From Euptelea pleiosperma (lineage: Eukaryota > Streptophyta > Magnoliopsida > Ranunculales > Eupteleaceae), in contig CM068548.1 in NCBI GenBank assembly GCA_035048495.1, positions 9,599,464 through 9,663,463 of the forward strand: 64,000 bases of DNA. The letters run 5' to 3'. A model generated the notes under the pieces. That model saw only the letters and a program-made list of their open reading frames with translations. It ran no database searches and was not told where the DNA came from. Position 1 is the stretch's first letter. The number at the start of each line of letters is the position of its first letter. The translations under genes and the position numbers were made by a program. This document shows positions 35,663 to 61,439 of the stretch, piece after piece.

Positions 35663-35718
35663 ATTAGATTGATAGTAGTAATGTATGAGGTGTGAAGTGA
35701 AATTCGGTTTGTTTATAA

Positions 35719-36036
35719 AGGCCAATGGCCGTTTAAACGGTAACCCCCCAAGCCCGTTACGTTAAAAACCGTTAAAAACTGTTTTGACGCTTAGAAATTA
35801 ACGGCTGTTTTTTCCTTTTAACGGTCGTTAAATCTAGAAATTTTTGTGGAAAAAACGGCTGTTATTTCTGTTGAATTTCTGAGCCATTTTTTTTTTCTGC
35901 TTTTTCCGTTAAAATCCATTAAATTCGTTAAAATCCATTTTCCATTTTTTTTTCATTTTTGCCCGTGCATTACAATCCGTTTTAACGGTAACGCCCCAAT
36001 CCGTTATAACGTTAGAACGGCCTCCTTTAAACCTTG
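35719..36036. mobile_element. palindromic AACGG-rich hAT-type MITE, copy 9
   Basis: A 318-bp element starting AGGCCAATGGCCGTTTAAAC and ending CCTCCTTTAAACCTTG. The flanks GTTTATAA (35711-35718) and GTTTATAC (36037-36044) match 7/8. The left end has lost the usual CAWGG motif. Confidence 0.8.
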
Positions 36037-36210
36037 GTTTATACCAAGGTTCCAAGTCAAAAGAATTTTTGAATCGGCAGGATTTTATAGACACAGCAAA
36101 TAATTGAAAAAAATTAGATGCAGAAGGGGTCCCGTGGCCCTACATACCTCATTTTTGGGGCCCGCTAACCGGATGGATGTTTAGCCCATCCCTAGGTGAA
36201 TATATATATA

Positions 36211-36564
36211 AAATGACTAATGGAATTCTTACTAATGGACGTGGGCCCACATGCAGATGAGTTAAGGGATGATTTTTGGTGAGGGTGATCTCCTCGCCAT
36301 GGAGATCACCCTCACCAAAAATCAGTAATTTTTAAAACATTTAACCCTACCAAATACGGACCTAAATTTAACGGTGAAAATTAATGGTCCAAAATTTTTC
36401 AATTTGCAATCTACTTTTCACAAGGCTACAAATCTTGGAATAGGCTGATTTTTTGTGTGGTTGATATCCACATTGAGAAGAATATTATCACCAAAAATCA
36501 TCCATTAACTCATCCGCATGTGGGCCCCATGTCCATTAGTAAGAATATTAGTAAGAATTCCATT

Positions 36565-36569
<5 letters not shown>
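36211..36569. mobile_element. microsatellite-associated MITE, copy b
   Basis: Ends GACTAATGGAATTCTTACTA and TTAGTAAGAATTCCATTAGT are inverted copies. The interior is homologous to 31432-31833. A (TA)n tract lies on the left and the (CT)n(TA)n tract 36568-36650 on the right. Confidence 0.75.

Positions 36570-36650
<81 letters not shown>
36568..36650. repeat. (CT)n(TA)n compound microsatellite
   Basis: About 24 CT units, then about 18 TA units, lying exactly between two inverted-repeat elements. Open frames through it are low-complexity only. Confidence 0.97.
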
Positions 36651-36655
<5 letters not shown>

Positions 36656-37038
36656 GATCGGGGAGACAACAATTTTCACAACATTTTCTACAACAATTTT
36701 GGCTTACCCACATGGAAGATGAATCAATAGCTGATTTTTGGTGAGGATGATCTCCTCATCATATAGATCACTCTTACAAAAAATCAGCCCATTCTGAAAT
36801 TTCTAACCCCATCAAGTGTAGTCTTCAAGTTAATGGTAAAAATAGACAGTCCATAATGCTTCAACTTCTAAACCAGTCTACGAATGTTAGAATGATTTAA
36901 ACTTTTGTGAGGATGATCTCCTTGCCATAGAGACTGTCCTCGCCAAAAAGCATCCAAGTCCAAAACTTATAATTCATATATTGGCCCACGCCTATTTTTT
37001 GTTGTAGAAAATGTTGTGAAAATTGTTGTCTCCCGATC
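36656..37038. mobile_element. inverted-repeat element between two (TA)n tracts, copy c
   Basis: Left end GATCGGGGAGACAACAATTT-TCACAACATTTTCTACAACA is mirrored at the right by TGTTGTAGAAAATGTTGTGA-AAATTGTTGTCTCCCGATC, arms about 45 bp. (TA)n lies on the left (36616-36650) and right (37042-37077). The interior carries GATGATCTCCTCA words shared with copies a and b. Confidence 0.8.
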
Positions 37039-37039
37039 T

Positions 37040-37041
<2 letters not shown>

Positions 37042-37077
<36 letters not shown>
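37042..37077. repeat. (TA)n microsatellite
   Basis: Uninterrupted TA repeat directly right of the inverted-repeat element. Confidence 0.97.
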
Positions 37078-37081
<4 letters not shown>

Positions 37082-37219
37082 ATTTTTTTAGGATTGATTT
37101 TATCCGTTGGATTCAAGTATTTTTTGCATATTTTTTGGGCACTTAATCCAATGTCTAGGAATTATCAACCAATTAGCTGATTTTTGGTGTGCATATCCAC
37201 CATGGGGTGGGGTAAACGA

Positions 37220-37250
37220 TGTTCTAAAAAATGGCCGTTATAACGGATTC
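37220..37250. mobile_element. tiny AACGG-family MITE fragment
   Basis: CTAAAAAATGGCCGTTATAA followed by CGGATTCAG. Only one end of the family is left. Confidence 0.4.
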
Positions 37251-37779
37251 AGACCTATGGGCTTTTGGCTCAGCATAAGACTATTTTGGAAGAAAATGAT
37301 GAAAATTTGTTTAAATCCAATGGCTAGAAATCACTAATCAAGCTGATATTCAGTGTGTATAGCTCCATCAATAGGTGGAAAAAGCATTTAGGTGTCGGTG
37401 GACCAGAAAGAGTGTGCCATATGTCATTTTGAAGGCAGGATGTATCGAACTTTTGAAACGGACATCTATATCAAAGATAAGCTCACAAATGCTTGGCCCA
37501 ACCAAAAAAAAGAAGGGAAAATTACTTGAGGGGCCGTAACTTTGCAATTATGGCCCTTCACCCACAGATGTTGCTCTATTCGGCTGAAAGGGGTTGCCTT
37601 TTTGAAACATTGGTCTAGCACCCCAAAATGCACTATTCCATACCCATGTCTTCTTATTTTATCCTTTTAGCCCGTGCGAGTAGTTAAATGCGTAGGCTGT
37701 AGGCATAGGTCAGAGGATAACTTTAATTTTTTGGTTTATTTGTCAAAAGAAAAAAGAATAAAAGAAACAGAATAAAACC

Positions 37780-38000
37780 AGTGAAGGAGATCATCATCTT
37801 TAGAACGAAGGAAACCATGAAGGAGATCATCGTTATCATTGCCTGCTATAGCGAAAAGAAACCTTTGAAGGAGATCATCGTCTCTTATCATCATCTATTA
37901 GAGCGAAAAGAAACCATTGAACGAGACAAGTGTTGTGGTTCCCTCTTAAGAGCTAGCATTATCAAACCATTGTCAAAACAGATAGGGAAGGAGATCATCG
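37780..38000. repeat. degenerate minisatellite with GAAGGAGATCATCGT words
   Basis: The motif GAAGGAGATCATCRT recurs at about 37782, 37816, 37866 and 37987, with GCGAAAAGAAACC between copies. It gives a repetitive 92-codon open frame that I do not consider a gene. Confidence 0.6.
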
Positions 38001-38878
38001 TCGTAAGCCCTTACGTTGTGGCTCATCTCCCGACCCTAAAAGGAATCCTTTTACATTAATGTTAAATATCTGGTTCACCAAAATAGATTTATTAGGGGCT
38101 ACTTGGATGGTTTGTAAACCCAGAACCCTAAAGACCTAATCCCATTATCTCAATATTTCTTTATTTTTTTTATTAGCCTCGTATGTCATTCATCTGTATT
38201 TGTATTAGCATTTTCATCTAAAGAAATAAATAAATAAATATTGTTTGTGCCACTGGTGAAGTGGGAGTACTCAGAGGCTGAAACCCTAAACAACAAAACA
38301 CAATGGGAGCAGAAGATGATCAAGTTCTCTTGCAAAATTACTTGAGGGGACGTAAGTTTGCAATTACATGTACAAGCTCTCTTGGAAGAGTTGCCTGGTC
38401 AATTATTGATATACATGTGGTGTAGGGATATCAAGTCACGCTTTGTTGATGAAGGCCAAATTTCTATTGGAGAATACCCACCTATGAGCTTTGGAACACT
38501 TTAAATTGCTCCCATGTGGCAAGAGATAGAAGTGGCCATTGCCATCTTCAATCGTGAATCTCTCCGATCGGAGTAGAATTCAAGGGGGTTGTCCCAGCCC
38601 TTGGGGTCACTTCCAATGGCTTTGCAGTGTAATAATCTCTCATAAATATGGTCGGATATCTATTTTTTGAAAACTGATACATTTTTATTAGATTTGTAAA
38701 TTGGTACTTTTTTACCTGATTCATAAGATGGTAGAAAAAGTACTAAAAACCACAGATCGTAAAAAACTTTAAAAATAGATTTAACAAGGTAGATCAGACG
38801 CCAAAGGCTTTATGTATATATAGCCATTTATCTACTTACTGCTGATCTCTAGAACCATTGGGAGGGAACCCAAGCACT

Positions 38879-39180
38879 AGAAAAGGAGACGGAAGAGACT
38901 GTAGAGGAAGAGGAAACTAGAGAGAATGAAAGACATCCCATTTTTTGCTTTATTTTTTCCCTTAACCTCTATGGCAGAAGAGATCATCTTGGTGGTCACT
39001 TCGTCTTTGTCTTCAACGATGGGGACACTGGAAGGGACATCAAACGCTGGAGAAGGAAATGGAAAAGACTGGAGAGGGAAAGAAAACTAAAGAGAATGAG
39101 AGGTCAAATTATCCATTTTTACTTAACCTCCATTGCAGCAGATATCGTCTTGGTGGTCGCTTCATCTTTGTCTTCAATGA
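38879..39180. repeat. ~170-bp tandem duplication
   Basis: 38879-39022 and 39051-39180 share GGAGACGGAAGAGACT-like, AAACTAAAGAGAATGA-like and TCTTGGTGGTCRCTTCRTCT segments in order. Confidence 0.6.
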
Positions 39181-40900
39181 ATCTACAACAGAAAATAAAA
39201 AGTTTTTTTTTCTCTTTTTTTACTAGAGTAGCTGACGTTGAACTGATGGATTCGTACGCTGAAGCCACTCCTACCATCATAGAGGCTATGAGGGTAAAGA
39301 TGGAACAAATGGGCTCATAACAGTGCATTTGGGGGTGCTGGGCCAATGTTTAAAAAATGCAACCCCTTTCAACCGAATAGAGCAGCATCTGTGGGTGAAG
39401 AAATTATGCCCCCCCCCCCCCCTCCCGAAAAAAAAAAAAAAAAAAAAACTATATACAGATTTCTGTATCAAATATTTGACACGGAAATCCCTCTAATGCC
39501 ATGTCGCATAATTTCGAGCCCACCGACCCCTTGAATGTCTGATCAACCTCTTGGTGATGATATCTAATTGTGTGATTCAAGCGCTTTTTAATGTGGGCTT
39601 GGAACCCGTGCATAGCCTTCTTCATGAAGCCCACGATGAAAAAGTGATCGAATCAATGCTTAGAAATCACCAATCAAGCTAATTTTTGGTGTTAGGTCCA
39701 CCAAGTGGGCAACACATTCATGAGCTCAATGGGCCCGAAAGAGTGTGACACGTTGCATTGGATCTTTGTAGCCCAATTTATTGTTTACAGAGCTTCTTTA
39801 GCCCTTTAACCAAACACGTGTCACCCTCAATTCAAAATTTTGGATGGACCTTCACCAAAAGAGATATGCCGGCCGTATTCGCGTAAAAATTAAATAAATA
39901 AAAATAAAAATAAATTTACCTCAAAATTAACCATAAAAATAGTTTTGCAGTTGTAATTCAATAGTTCCACAGTCTAGGAAGCAAAAAAATCCAATAGTCA
40001 ATTATAATCATATGAACATAATGATATTCCAACAGGAGTTGGACTGTTCAACACGATCTCCATGTGAACCCCATCATCTGGTGTAAGAAATGGGTGTAGC
40101 TCTAGATGGGCTCTAAACTAGTGATTTATGCACATGCTAAGAACGGACGAAGGATACAATCCCATGTATATACACGATTATACAACATACTCCCTGAATG
40201 AGTCTTCGTATTGTTTATCATTTGTGTCTGATTTTTGATATGTTTGGAACTATGAAGCTTCCATTGAGATTCAAGTCGTGCAGTTCTTCTTCATTTATGT
40301 TCTAGTTATTAGAGTTGTTATTTTGTTCTTTCTCGGCATCACATGGTCTCTTTCTCCGAGTTTCAAACTCGAGCAAAAAGTCGCCCCCGTCCATCTTCAA
40401 GGTAGATAATTAAATTGTTTCTTTTTTCCTCCTACGAAAGCAGAAGCTCGAATCCGTTCAATCACCAGCAATCGTCATGGACCGTCCTAACTCGACATTG
40501 TGCATTTGATGAGTCGTTAAACCATCCTAATAGCACCATGTGTACAACATGGGTCATTGATGGTCCAGCGGCAATGTGACATAATCACATGGCTTTATGA
40601 CCCGTATGCACGTCCTCCAAATCAAAATTAAGATCTTTACAGCTCGAAAACTAAATATAACCCTTCAATCTCTATTTGCACCACTAACAACTCTATCCCC
40701 CCACCAAAGGAAAACCTCTAAAAAAAAAGGTTTAGGAAATTCACATTTATTAATACGGAAAAGTTTTTTAAACAAAAAAAATGTTTAATATATTTGTAAA
40801 AACAAATATAAATTTTTAAATTTTGTATAAAAGATAACTAAGCGCTCTTTAAAAGGGTGTCTGTTAGACTGACATATACCACCGATAGATGCCCTTTATG
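39180..40900. other. non-coding stretch with C14 and A21 runs
   Basis: A run of 14 C at 39409-39422 is followed by a run of 21 A at 39428-39448. Around 39660-39765 there is a weak relic of the inverted-repeat family seen at 29225-29480. I see no gene. Confidence 0.45.
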
Positions 40901-40904
40901 TCAT

Positions 40905-41241
40905 AAGATGTTGTGACCGAAGCCAAGCCATGTGGCACACTATTAGAGGGGCTGACTGTATGGATGTTTGGCCAGTCCCTAGGTGGACCTGCAAACCAAA
41001 AATTAGCATGATTAGTGATTTAGAACCTTGGGATCTTTGCACCTCAATAATGCTCAAATTTCTACGGTTAATGAAAACAACTTCAATCCAATGCTTAGAA
41101 ATCACTGATCAAACTGATTTTTGGTTTGCCTATTCACCGAGGGATTGGCCAAACATCCATACAGTCAGCTCCCTCTAATAGTGTGTCATGTGGTTCGTAT
41201 TGTGTGTTGTGACCGTTGGTCACAAACCATAAGTTTTACTC
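40905..41241. mobile_element. GAGTAAAAC-family MITE
   Basis: The right end GTTTTACTC closes at 41241. Arms carry CATGTGGCACACTATTAGAG, GTATGGATGTTTGGCCAGTC and a mirrored right half (GATTGGCCAAACATCCATAC). The left terminus is degraded. Confidence 0.75.
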
Positions 41242-42239
41242 ACAGAAAAAAAAAGAATTGTTTTATTTTTTGTTTAAATGAGAAAAAGAAAGAAATATTA
41301 ATGGACGATGGGGATTTTTTGGGGGTATTTTTATTTTTTTAGGCTTCTATTTTTTGTTGAAATTACTGGAAGGTCCCTTGAGTCTGAATTAATTTACTTG
41401 GTTTAACCTTCGATTCAATGATTTTAGATATTTAGTGTTCTTAAAATGTCATTACTACCCTTTATTTGTGTGATTAAGGTAACCTTAGTCAATTAGTTGT
41501 GGAATGAAATATTTATTGGAAGGAGATAAGATGTGTATGTTGTACACCAAATGTGTCAGTGTGCGAGTATCCTTCCTTCCCCATGTGATCATAATCAAAT
41601 GCTAATTTGATGCTTTCCAAGGATGACGATGATGAGAATATGTGATAAATGGTTATCCCATAGTCTAAGACTCTAAAACATTTAGTCTAAGAATTAGGTT
41701 GATTGTTTTTTTCTTCTTTTAATTAGAGATCACTATACCCATATCTGACGGTCCATGGTAAGACAAACATGAAGACCTCTAGTTCTACAAGCAAAATATT
41801 ATGTGAATGATGGTAATTTTGGTACAATGGAGAATTATCTCATCATTCCGCTAGGTTTCGTGGTCAGAGATAGGCTTGCCAGCCAGCTTGACAGGGTCGA
41901 CGGGAATGAATAGTAGCACCTACTCTGACAGACATCGCAATCTCAACTCAAAAGGCTGTTAGGCAGGGAAGATAATGATATAGAATTCCATATCTAAATC
42001 CTTTAAATTGCACGTGGCACATGAAATTTCCTTTAAATTACCACGATAAGTCTTAGAGAGGGTTAATGGGACAAATTATAATTTTTCTTCGGATTAAAAT
42101 TATATTTAAATTTAATAATCTCATAAGGCGGAAAATGATCAATCAACCAAAATTCAAATCAACCACAGAGCAAAGAGATAAGTAAATATGAGACAAGTTG
42201 TGCAAATAATAACAATCACATGAAATAAAGATTTATAGT

Positions 42240-42680
42240 AGTTCGGAGATTTCAATTTGCACCTATATCCACTGTCCAATACTTAACACGAGTAATATTA
42301 TATTATTTCAATCATGCATTATAATATATCCAATTGAAACAAATAATCAACCAACTAAGATAACATTGAATCTCAACGTACGAGAATCACTTCTTACTCA
42401 CCTAGAGAATCAGCCTAGGCCAGTAGACTTTTGGAAAAACACATTTCTCACCGATTTACAATCCACAACTCATTTAATACGAGAATCACTTCTTGATCTA
42501 CTTAAAGAGTCAGCTTAGGTCAATAGACTTTTAGATAAACTCCTTTCTCACAGATCTACAATCCACAATTCATTCAATACGAGAATTACTTCTCGATCCA
42601 CTTAGAGAGTCAACCTAGGCCCGTAGTATTTTAGAGAAATAAATTTTTAAGAATTTCACAATCCTCAACTCAATATAATG
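42240..42680. repeat. LTR-like sequence with three ~100-bp tandem units
   Basis: ATTTATAGTAGTTCGGAGAT at 42231 resembles a word common near the internal/LTR edge of plant retroelements. Units starting CGAGAATCACTTCTT at 42381, 42480 and 42580 repeat GAGTCAGCTTAGGTCAATAG-like and CACAGATCTACAATCCACAA-like text with a period of about 100 bp. No protein-coding part is present. Confidence 0.55.
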
Positions 42681-44540
42681 AGTAAAAACGCATTCACAAA
42701 TATCAAATATTCAAATTTTATAAATTTGAATTCTATTAAAATGGTTTGAATTCGAAGAAGGATTCGCCATAAAGACACACTACCAGAGATGATCTTCTTC
42801 TTAGTAGAAGATGATTGTAAAAATCACACAAATTATAGTCTAAAAAACAAATAGAGCCTTCGCAAAATGATGCACTAGATTTGCTCAAGTGAAGCTTCAC
42901 AAATTCTAAATCTCTATAATTCAAGATATGTTAATTAAAGAATGAGAGTCCAAGAGATAGCTAGATTGATGTTATTTGTTGATGGATTTAGTCTCTAACA
43001 TATAAGCCTATCCCCAAATAGTAGAAACGAACCTAAAAGAGTCGTTTAAATGACTTAAGTGTTTAGGTCGAGCCCAAGTTCACCCTCTTGAGGCCTGTCC
43101 TGGCCTATGGTCTGTCCTGATGAGCCCTCCTAACTAACTCAGCCCAACCCAGTTTAATCAAATTTTAAAAATGTGACTTTTTTTCCTGCTTATTGACCCC
43201 TTTTTTTGTCATTTTCTCGGCACTACAAGAAAATTAAACATGATTAATTAATATGTTTACGGTGTTAAACCAAAGTAAAGGAAAGAAGAAAAAAAGATAA
43301 CCATATTTCTTACATGGAAATTATATCTTGGTATTGCCCAAGTTTGCGTTATCAGTTTGTTGAACATATTCCTCTCCACAACAAGGTATTATACTATAGA
43401 TCCAATTTAGCAACATGGACAAGCATATCACTGTCTACAACATCCACACATACCATTTAAGTGTAGGGCCCAGACACCAAGGAAGCGAATCCTAGACCTA
43501 GATGGTAGATGGATTCTAGTGTAATTGGATGCGTTCGATGAACTACATGTGGCGACTCATACTATCTTCTGGAGTGATGTTTCATACACATCATTCGTAG
43601 ATTTTTCCATGGTACCGTATATATAATCGTATGTAGGCATAAAAAGCTGAATTGTTTGTCCGAAACTGTGTATGGTGAAGAGAGTGAAAGCTGTTGATTG
43701 GTGATTTTTGGTCTTTGGATTCAAGCACTTTTTCATCATGGGCTACACGTTCCAAGCCCATGATGAAAAACTGCTAAAATGACCAACCAAAAACTGAACA
43801 TTCATGGTCAGTGGGTCCGAAGAGCATCCCACGTAGAAGAGGCTTTTGCATGCCTCCGCTATAGTATAGAAGTATAGATGAGACTTACGATGGAGTATAC
43901 ATGAGTTATTAGAGGAGATGAAATACGTAGAAGAGGCTCTTGGGGACTAGTTCGAAGTTGCAGTGCCCCATGTTGTTCATGAAATCGATGTGACATATCC
44001 AAATAAGGCCACAAGAGAAGCAGTTCGGGTGAACACACCAAATTAACAATGTGCATTTAGTTTATATAAATTTTCAGTGTTAAAATTTACCAATTTTTAA
44101 AAAAAATTGCTAAAATTTTGACATTTTCTTTTATATATTTTTTGAATAAAAAAATGCAGTTGGGCCAATTTGGCCCGGCCCGACACTATAGACGCAGCCT
44201 GACCAATCCGGACCGAGTGCTACTCGAAGCTGTCCTACCTTCTCTACACTCCCATTATTTAGAAATGCCCCGCTTATCTGTCGAAGCTCCCCATTTTTCT
44301 TGATTTGGAAGACAGGCGTTGCGTTCGCTTCGAAAGGCATGGTTTTCTACAGTTGGGCCCCCCTCCCATTAGTCTGCCTAGCTAGAGAGCGGTTCTTTCT
44401 TTTAGCTGCCATTGCCAGCCCAAACAAAAGAGATTAGCCTCTTGTAGTGCGGATTAAGGAGCTGCTCCTCCATGTTGTGGCTGTGGAGGTGGGGGCTACC
44501 GGTTGCCTTAGTCCAAAATAGGTGGCGCCTTCAGTGAAAA
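42680..44540. other. non-coding spacer
   Basis: No recognisable gene. A weak inverted-repeat relic occurs at about 43690-43850 (TTGGTGATTTTTGGTC with AAAAACTGAACATTCATGG). The region is otherwise featureless to me. Confidence 0.4.
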
Positions 44541-44544
44541 AAAC

Positions 44545-44585
44545 CGGTAACGCCCCAGTACATTATACCATTATAACGGCAACTT
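44545..44585. mobile_element. palindromic AACGG-rich MITE, copy 10 (end fragment)
   Basis: CCGGTAACGCCCCAGTACAT followed by TATACCATTATAACGGCA is an end fragment of the family. Confidence 0.5.
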
Positions 44586-44589
44586 TGGT

Positions 44590-44853
44590 TTGCACCCAAT
44601 AAAATATGTATTTTCCAATTATGCGAGAAACTAAGGACGCATTTTTTCGCATGAAAATGAATTCTTGCCTATGTAGAACAGAAATGAATTCTGGACTCAG
44701 ACGAAAAAATGTCATTTTCTCAAGAAATTTTTCCCGATTTAAAATGGCCATCAAAAAAGAGAAAATTGTGATTTCCCAAGAAAATGTGTTTTTTTCCCAA
44801 GAGATGTGATTTTCCCACGGGAAAATGAAAATGGGTAATCAAACACACCCTTA
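44590..44853. mobile_element. Tourist-like MITE relic
   Basis: The right terminus GGGTAATCAAACACACCC is followed by TTA. Interior words such as GAAAATGAATTCTTGCC and AAATGAATTCTGGAC match the interior of the intact element 26567-26877. The left end is not identifiable. Confidence 0.6.
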
Positions 44854-44911
44854 ATATCAATCATCTATTATTCCAAGAGAGAAATTATAATGGGTCGTGA
44901 CGTAACAAGGT

Positions 44912-45276
44912 ATACCTGAGATCTTTTCATTTGCGGAAGCGGCATTTTTGGTTGTCACCGCTACCATCTGGGCCCACTGACTACATGGATGTTTAGCCCA
45001 CCCCTAATAGGCATTCATACGAAAAATCAACCTTTTTAATGATTTTTAGCCGTTGGTTTTAGTACTCAAAAAATGTTTGCATTCAACGGCTATAAGAGCG
45101 CCTTAAAAAGTGCTAAAAAGTGTTAAAATCTAATGGTTATAGATGACCAATCAAGTTGATTTTGGTATGTATATCCACCAAGGGGTGGGATAAACATCCA
45201 TGCGGTCAGTGGGCGCAGATGACAGCGGTGACTACAAAAAATGCCGCTTCCGCAAATGAAACAGTTTCAGGCATAC
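44912..45276. mobile_element. long-TIR element (unclassified)
   Basis: The left end GGTATACCTGAGATCTTTTC-ATTTGCGGAAGCGGCATTTT is mirrored by AAAATGCCGCTTCCGCAAAT-GAAACAGTTTCAGGCATACC. Inverted arms extend about 130 bp and take in GGCCCACTGACTACATGGAT and its mirror. Total about 365 bp. No clear target duplication. Confidence 0.75.
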
Positions 45277-45451
45277 CTTGAGACATCTTTTTCCAATTAT
45301 AATACCCATCAAGGTGGACCCCAATGATGGTCTAAGAAGGTCACAAACATATTGGACTGGACCATCATATAGGCCTCGCCGAGGAGATCTTTTGAAAACG
45401 ATTGACCTAATGAGATAATTCTGATCACCAATGGTGGGATCCACCTTCTTT

Positions 45452-45790
45452 GAGTAGAACTTTGACGAAGGACCACAATATGAGCCACGTGGCACACTCT
45501 TAGAGATCAAGCTGACCATATGATGTTTGGCCCCATCTAGGTGGACCTTCAGACCAAATATCAGCCTGATTAGTAATTTTTAAGTGTTGAATAAGAGTCG
45601 TTTTCATAAGTTGATTTTTAACCGTAAAAATTTGAGCATTATTTGGAGTACAAAGATCCAAAGGTTTGAATCACTAATCAGGCTGATATTTTGTATTTAG
45701 GTACACCTAGGGATGGGCTAAAAATCCATACGGTCATTGGTCTCTAAATGCTGCCACGTGGCTGATAATGATGCAGCACCCAAAACTTAC
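45452..45790. mobile_element. GAGTAAAAC-family MITE
   Basis: Starts GAGTAGAACTTTGACGAAGG. It carries GAGCCACGTGGCACACTCTT and mirrored arms to CTGCCACGTGGCTGATAATG. It lies about 285 bp upstream of the UBP6 start codon. Confidence 0.7.
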
Positions 45791-46074
45791 AAAATATAAT
45801 AAACAAACCCTAATTTTGTTAAATTGCAAATATACCCCTGGAAGTCCCAAAGCAAGGGAAACCTGGATTCTCCAGGACTACAACCAATACCAAATAATTA
45901 TTTTGACCAAAATACCCTTCTAAATAGAATTAGAATAGAGTCCATTGTTTTGGCCCTATTGGTTCACCCTCTTAAGGCCATTGTGTTCTTTCCACATTGC
46001 CCTTTCTGCAAGTAAACTACAACCTGTTCTCTCTCTCTATCTCTCTCACCTGCGAACACAGAAGCTCTGCAAAC

Positions 46075-59352
<13,278 letters not shown>

Positions 59353-59439
59353 GTCTTTTTTCTTTTCCTGTTGTGGGGCTGGGGAGGGGGAGGGAAGAAT
59401 GGTTTGTGTGTGTGTGTGTGTGGGGGGGGGGGGAGGTCT

Positions 59440-61320
59440 TGGGACCATTCATTCACAGGGTTACCATAAGACGGTAGTTACCTCTTGTGTATGTCATAGT
59501 TTGCATCCTATTTGTACTATCTGCGTCTTGCATTGCATTTGAGAGGCCTTTTGGAGTTTAGGACTCCTGGATCTTCCTTCATGTCAATAGCCAGAAATGC
59601 TTTCTATACAAAAATGTAAGGGGATGCTATACTCAATATACAAAAATGTCTACTTACACCACTTGGATCTAGAGAATCGGCAGCAAGGTCGTTCGATTCT
59701 TGAAAAGGGTTTATTTTCAGTTCTTGGTAATTGTACTTCTAATGCTTCATTGAAAGCTCACCCTTTGCTATGAATATAGGGTGTCTTCATCATCAGTAAT
59801 TTCGTATTGACAATTTACCTTCTATGGTCTTGAGGACCTTTCATTCACAGGGTTACCATAACGGTAGGTACCTCTTGTGTATGTCATAGTTTGCATCCTA
59901 TTTTTACTATCTGCGTCTTGCATTGCATTTGAGAGGCCTTTTGGAGTTTAGGACTCCTGGATCTTCCATCGTGTCAATAGCCAGAAATGCTTTCTATGAT
60001 GTGGGTTGATAATTATCCATTTAATCTTGCCCAGGCTGTGTAAGAGGAATAGATTTGATAAGCTTTTTTCTTTTTTAATAATTAATGATTTATTAGAGAA
60101 ATAGAAAAAGGAATAATACATATGCAAGGGGATGCTATACTCAATATAAAAAAATGTCTACTTACACCACTCGGATCTAGAGAATTGGCAGCAAGGTCGT
60201 TCGATTCTCGAAAAGGGATTTATTTTCAGTTCTTGGTAATCATACTTCTAATGCTTCATTGAAAGCTCACTCTTTCCTATGAATATAGGGTGTCATCATC
60301 ATCAGTAATTTCATATTGACAATTTACCTTCTATGGTCTTGGGGACCTTTCATTCATAGGGTTACCATAAGACGGTAGTTACCTCTTGTGTACATCATAG
60401 TTTGCATCCTATTTGTACTATCTGCGTCTTGTATTGCATTGAGAGGCCTTTTGGAGTTTAGGACTCTTGGATTTTCCATCGTGTCAATAGCCAGAAATGC
60501 TTTCTACGATGTGGGTTGATAATTATCCATTTAATCTTGCCCAGGCTGTGTAAGAGGAATAGATTTGATAATCTTTTTTCTTTTTTAATAATTAATGATT
60601 TATTAGAGAAATAGAAAAGGAATAATACATATGCAAGGGGATGCTAAACTCAATATAAAAAAATGTCTACTTACACCACTCGGATCTAGAGAATTGGCAG
60701 CAAGGTCGTTCGATTCTTGGAAAGGGATTTATTTTCAGTTCTTGGTAATCGTACTTCTAATGCTTCATTGAAAGCTCACCCTACGCTATGAATATAGGGT
60801 GTCATCATCATCAATAATTTCATATTGACAATTTACCTTCTATGGTCTTGGGGACCTTTCATTTACAGGGTTACCATAAGACGGTAGTTACCTCTTGTGT
60901 ACGTCATAGTTTGCATCCTATTTGTACTATCTGCGTCTTGCATTGCATTTGAGAGGCCTTTTGGAGTTTAGGACTCCTGGATCTTCTATCGTGTCAATAG
61001 CTAGAAATGCTTTCTATGATGTGGGTTGATAATTATCCATTTAATCATGCCCAGGCTGTGTAAGAGGAATAGATTTGGTAAGCTTTTTTTTAATAATTAA
61101 TGATTTATTAGAGAAATAGAAAAGGAATAATACATATGCAAGGGGATGCTATACTCAATATACAAAAATGTCTACTTACACCACTCGGATCTAGAGAATC
61201 GGCAGCAAGGTTGTTCGATTCTTGAAAAGGGTTTATTTTCAGTTCTTGGTAATCGTACTTCTAATGCTTCATTGAAAGCTCACCATTTGCTATGAATATA
61301 GGGTGTCATCATCATCATTA
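59440..61320. repeat. ~505-bp tandem array, about 3.7 copies, in UBP6 intron 8
   Basis: The word ATGTCTACTTACACCACT recurs at about 59647, 60160, 60663 and 61168 (spacings near 513, 503 and 505). CATAGTTTGCATCCTATTT recurs at about 59500, 59887, 60398 and 60909. The first unit lacks about 125 bp present in the others (GATGTGGGTTGATAATTATC onward). Identity between copies is high. No exon of UBP6 falls in the array. Confidence 0.93.
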
Positions 61321-61439
61321 CACTATGCGTTATCTCAACTATTTGTGGTTGGCAACATGAATCTATTTCCTCCTCAATTCTCTATCTATATCTTCTATTG
61401 AGGCACGTGTCTTCATATCATTTTTTTACTACTTCAATC

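Noticed and set aside
36457..36744. Open frames with long Ser-Leu and Tyr-Ile repeats
   Set aside because: They translate the (CT)n(TA)n microsatellite and its MITE flanks.
37781..38059. 92-aa open frame with repeated KEII motifs
   Set aside because: The repetition comes from a DNA minisatellite; no start context, homologue or neighbouring exon is visible.
38297..38620. Possible gene start at 38302 (MGAEDDQVLLQNYLRG)
   Set aside because: The frame ends quickly and a related phrase, ATTACTTGAGGGGCCGTAAC, recurs at 37522, suggesting a repeat; no further exon was found.
59440..61320. Regular repeats as a possible CRISPR array
   Set aside because: The units are ~505 bp and contiguous, with no short repeat/unique spacer pattern, in a plant intron.
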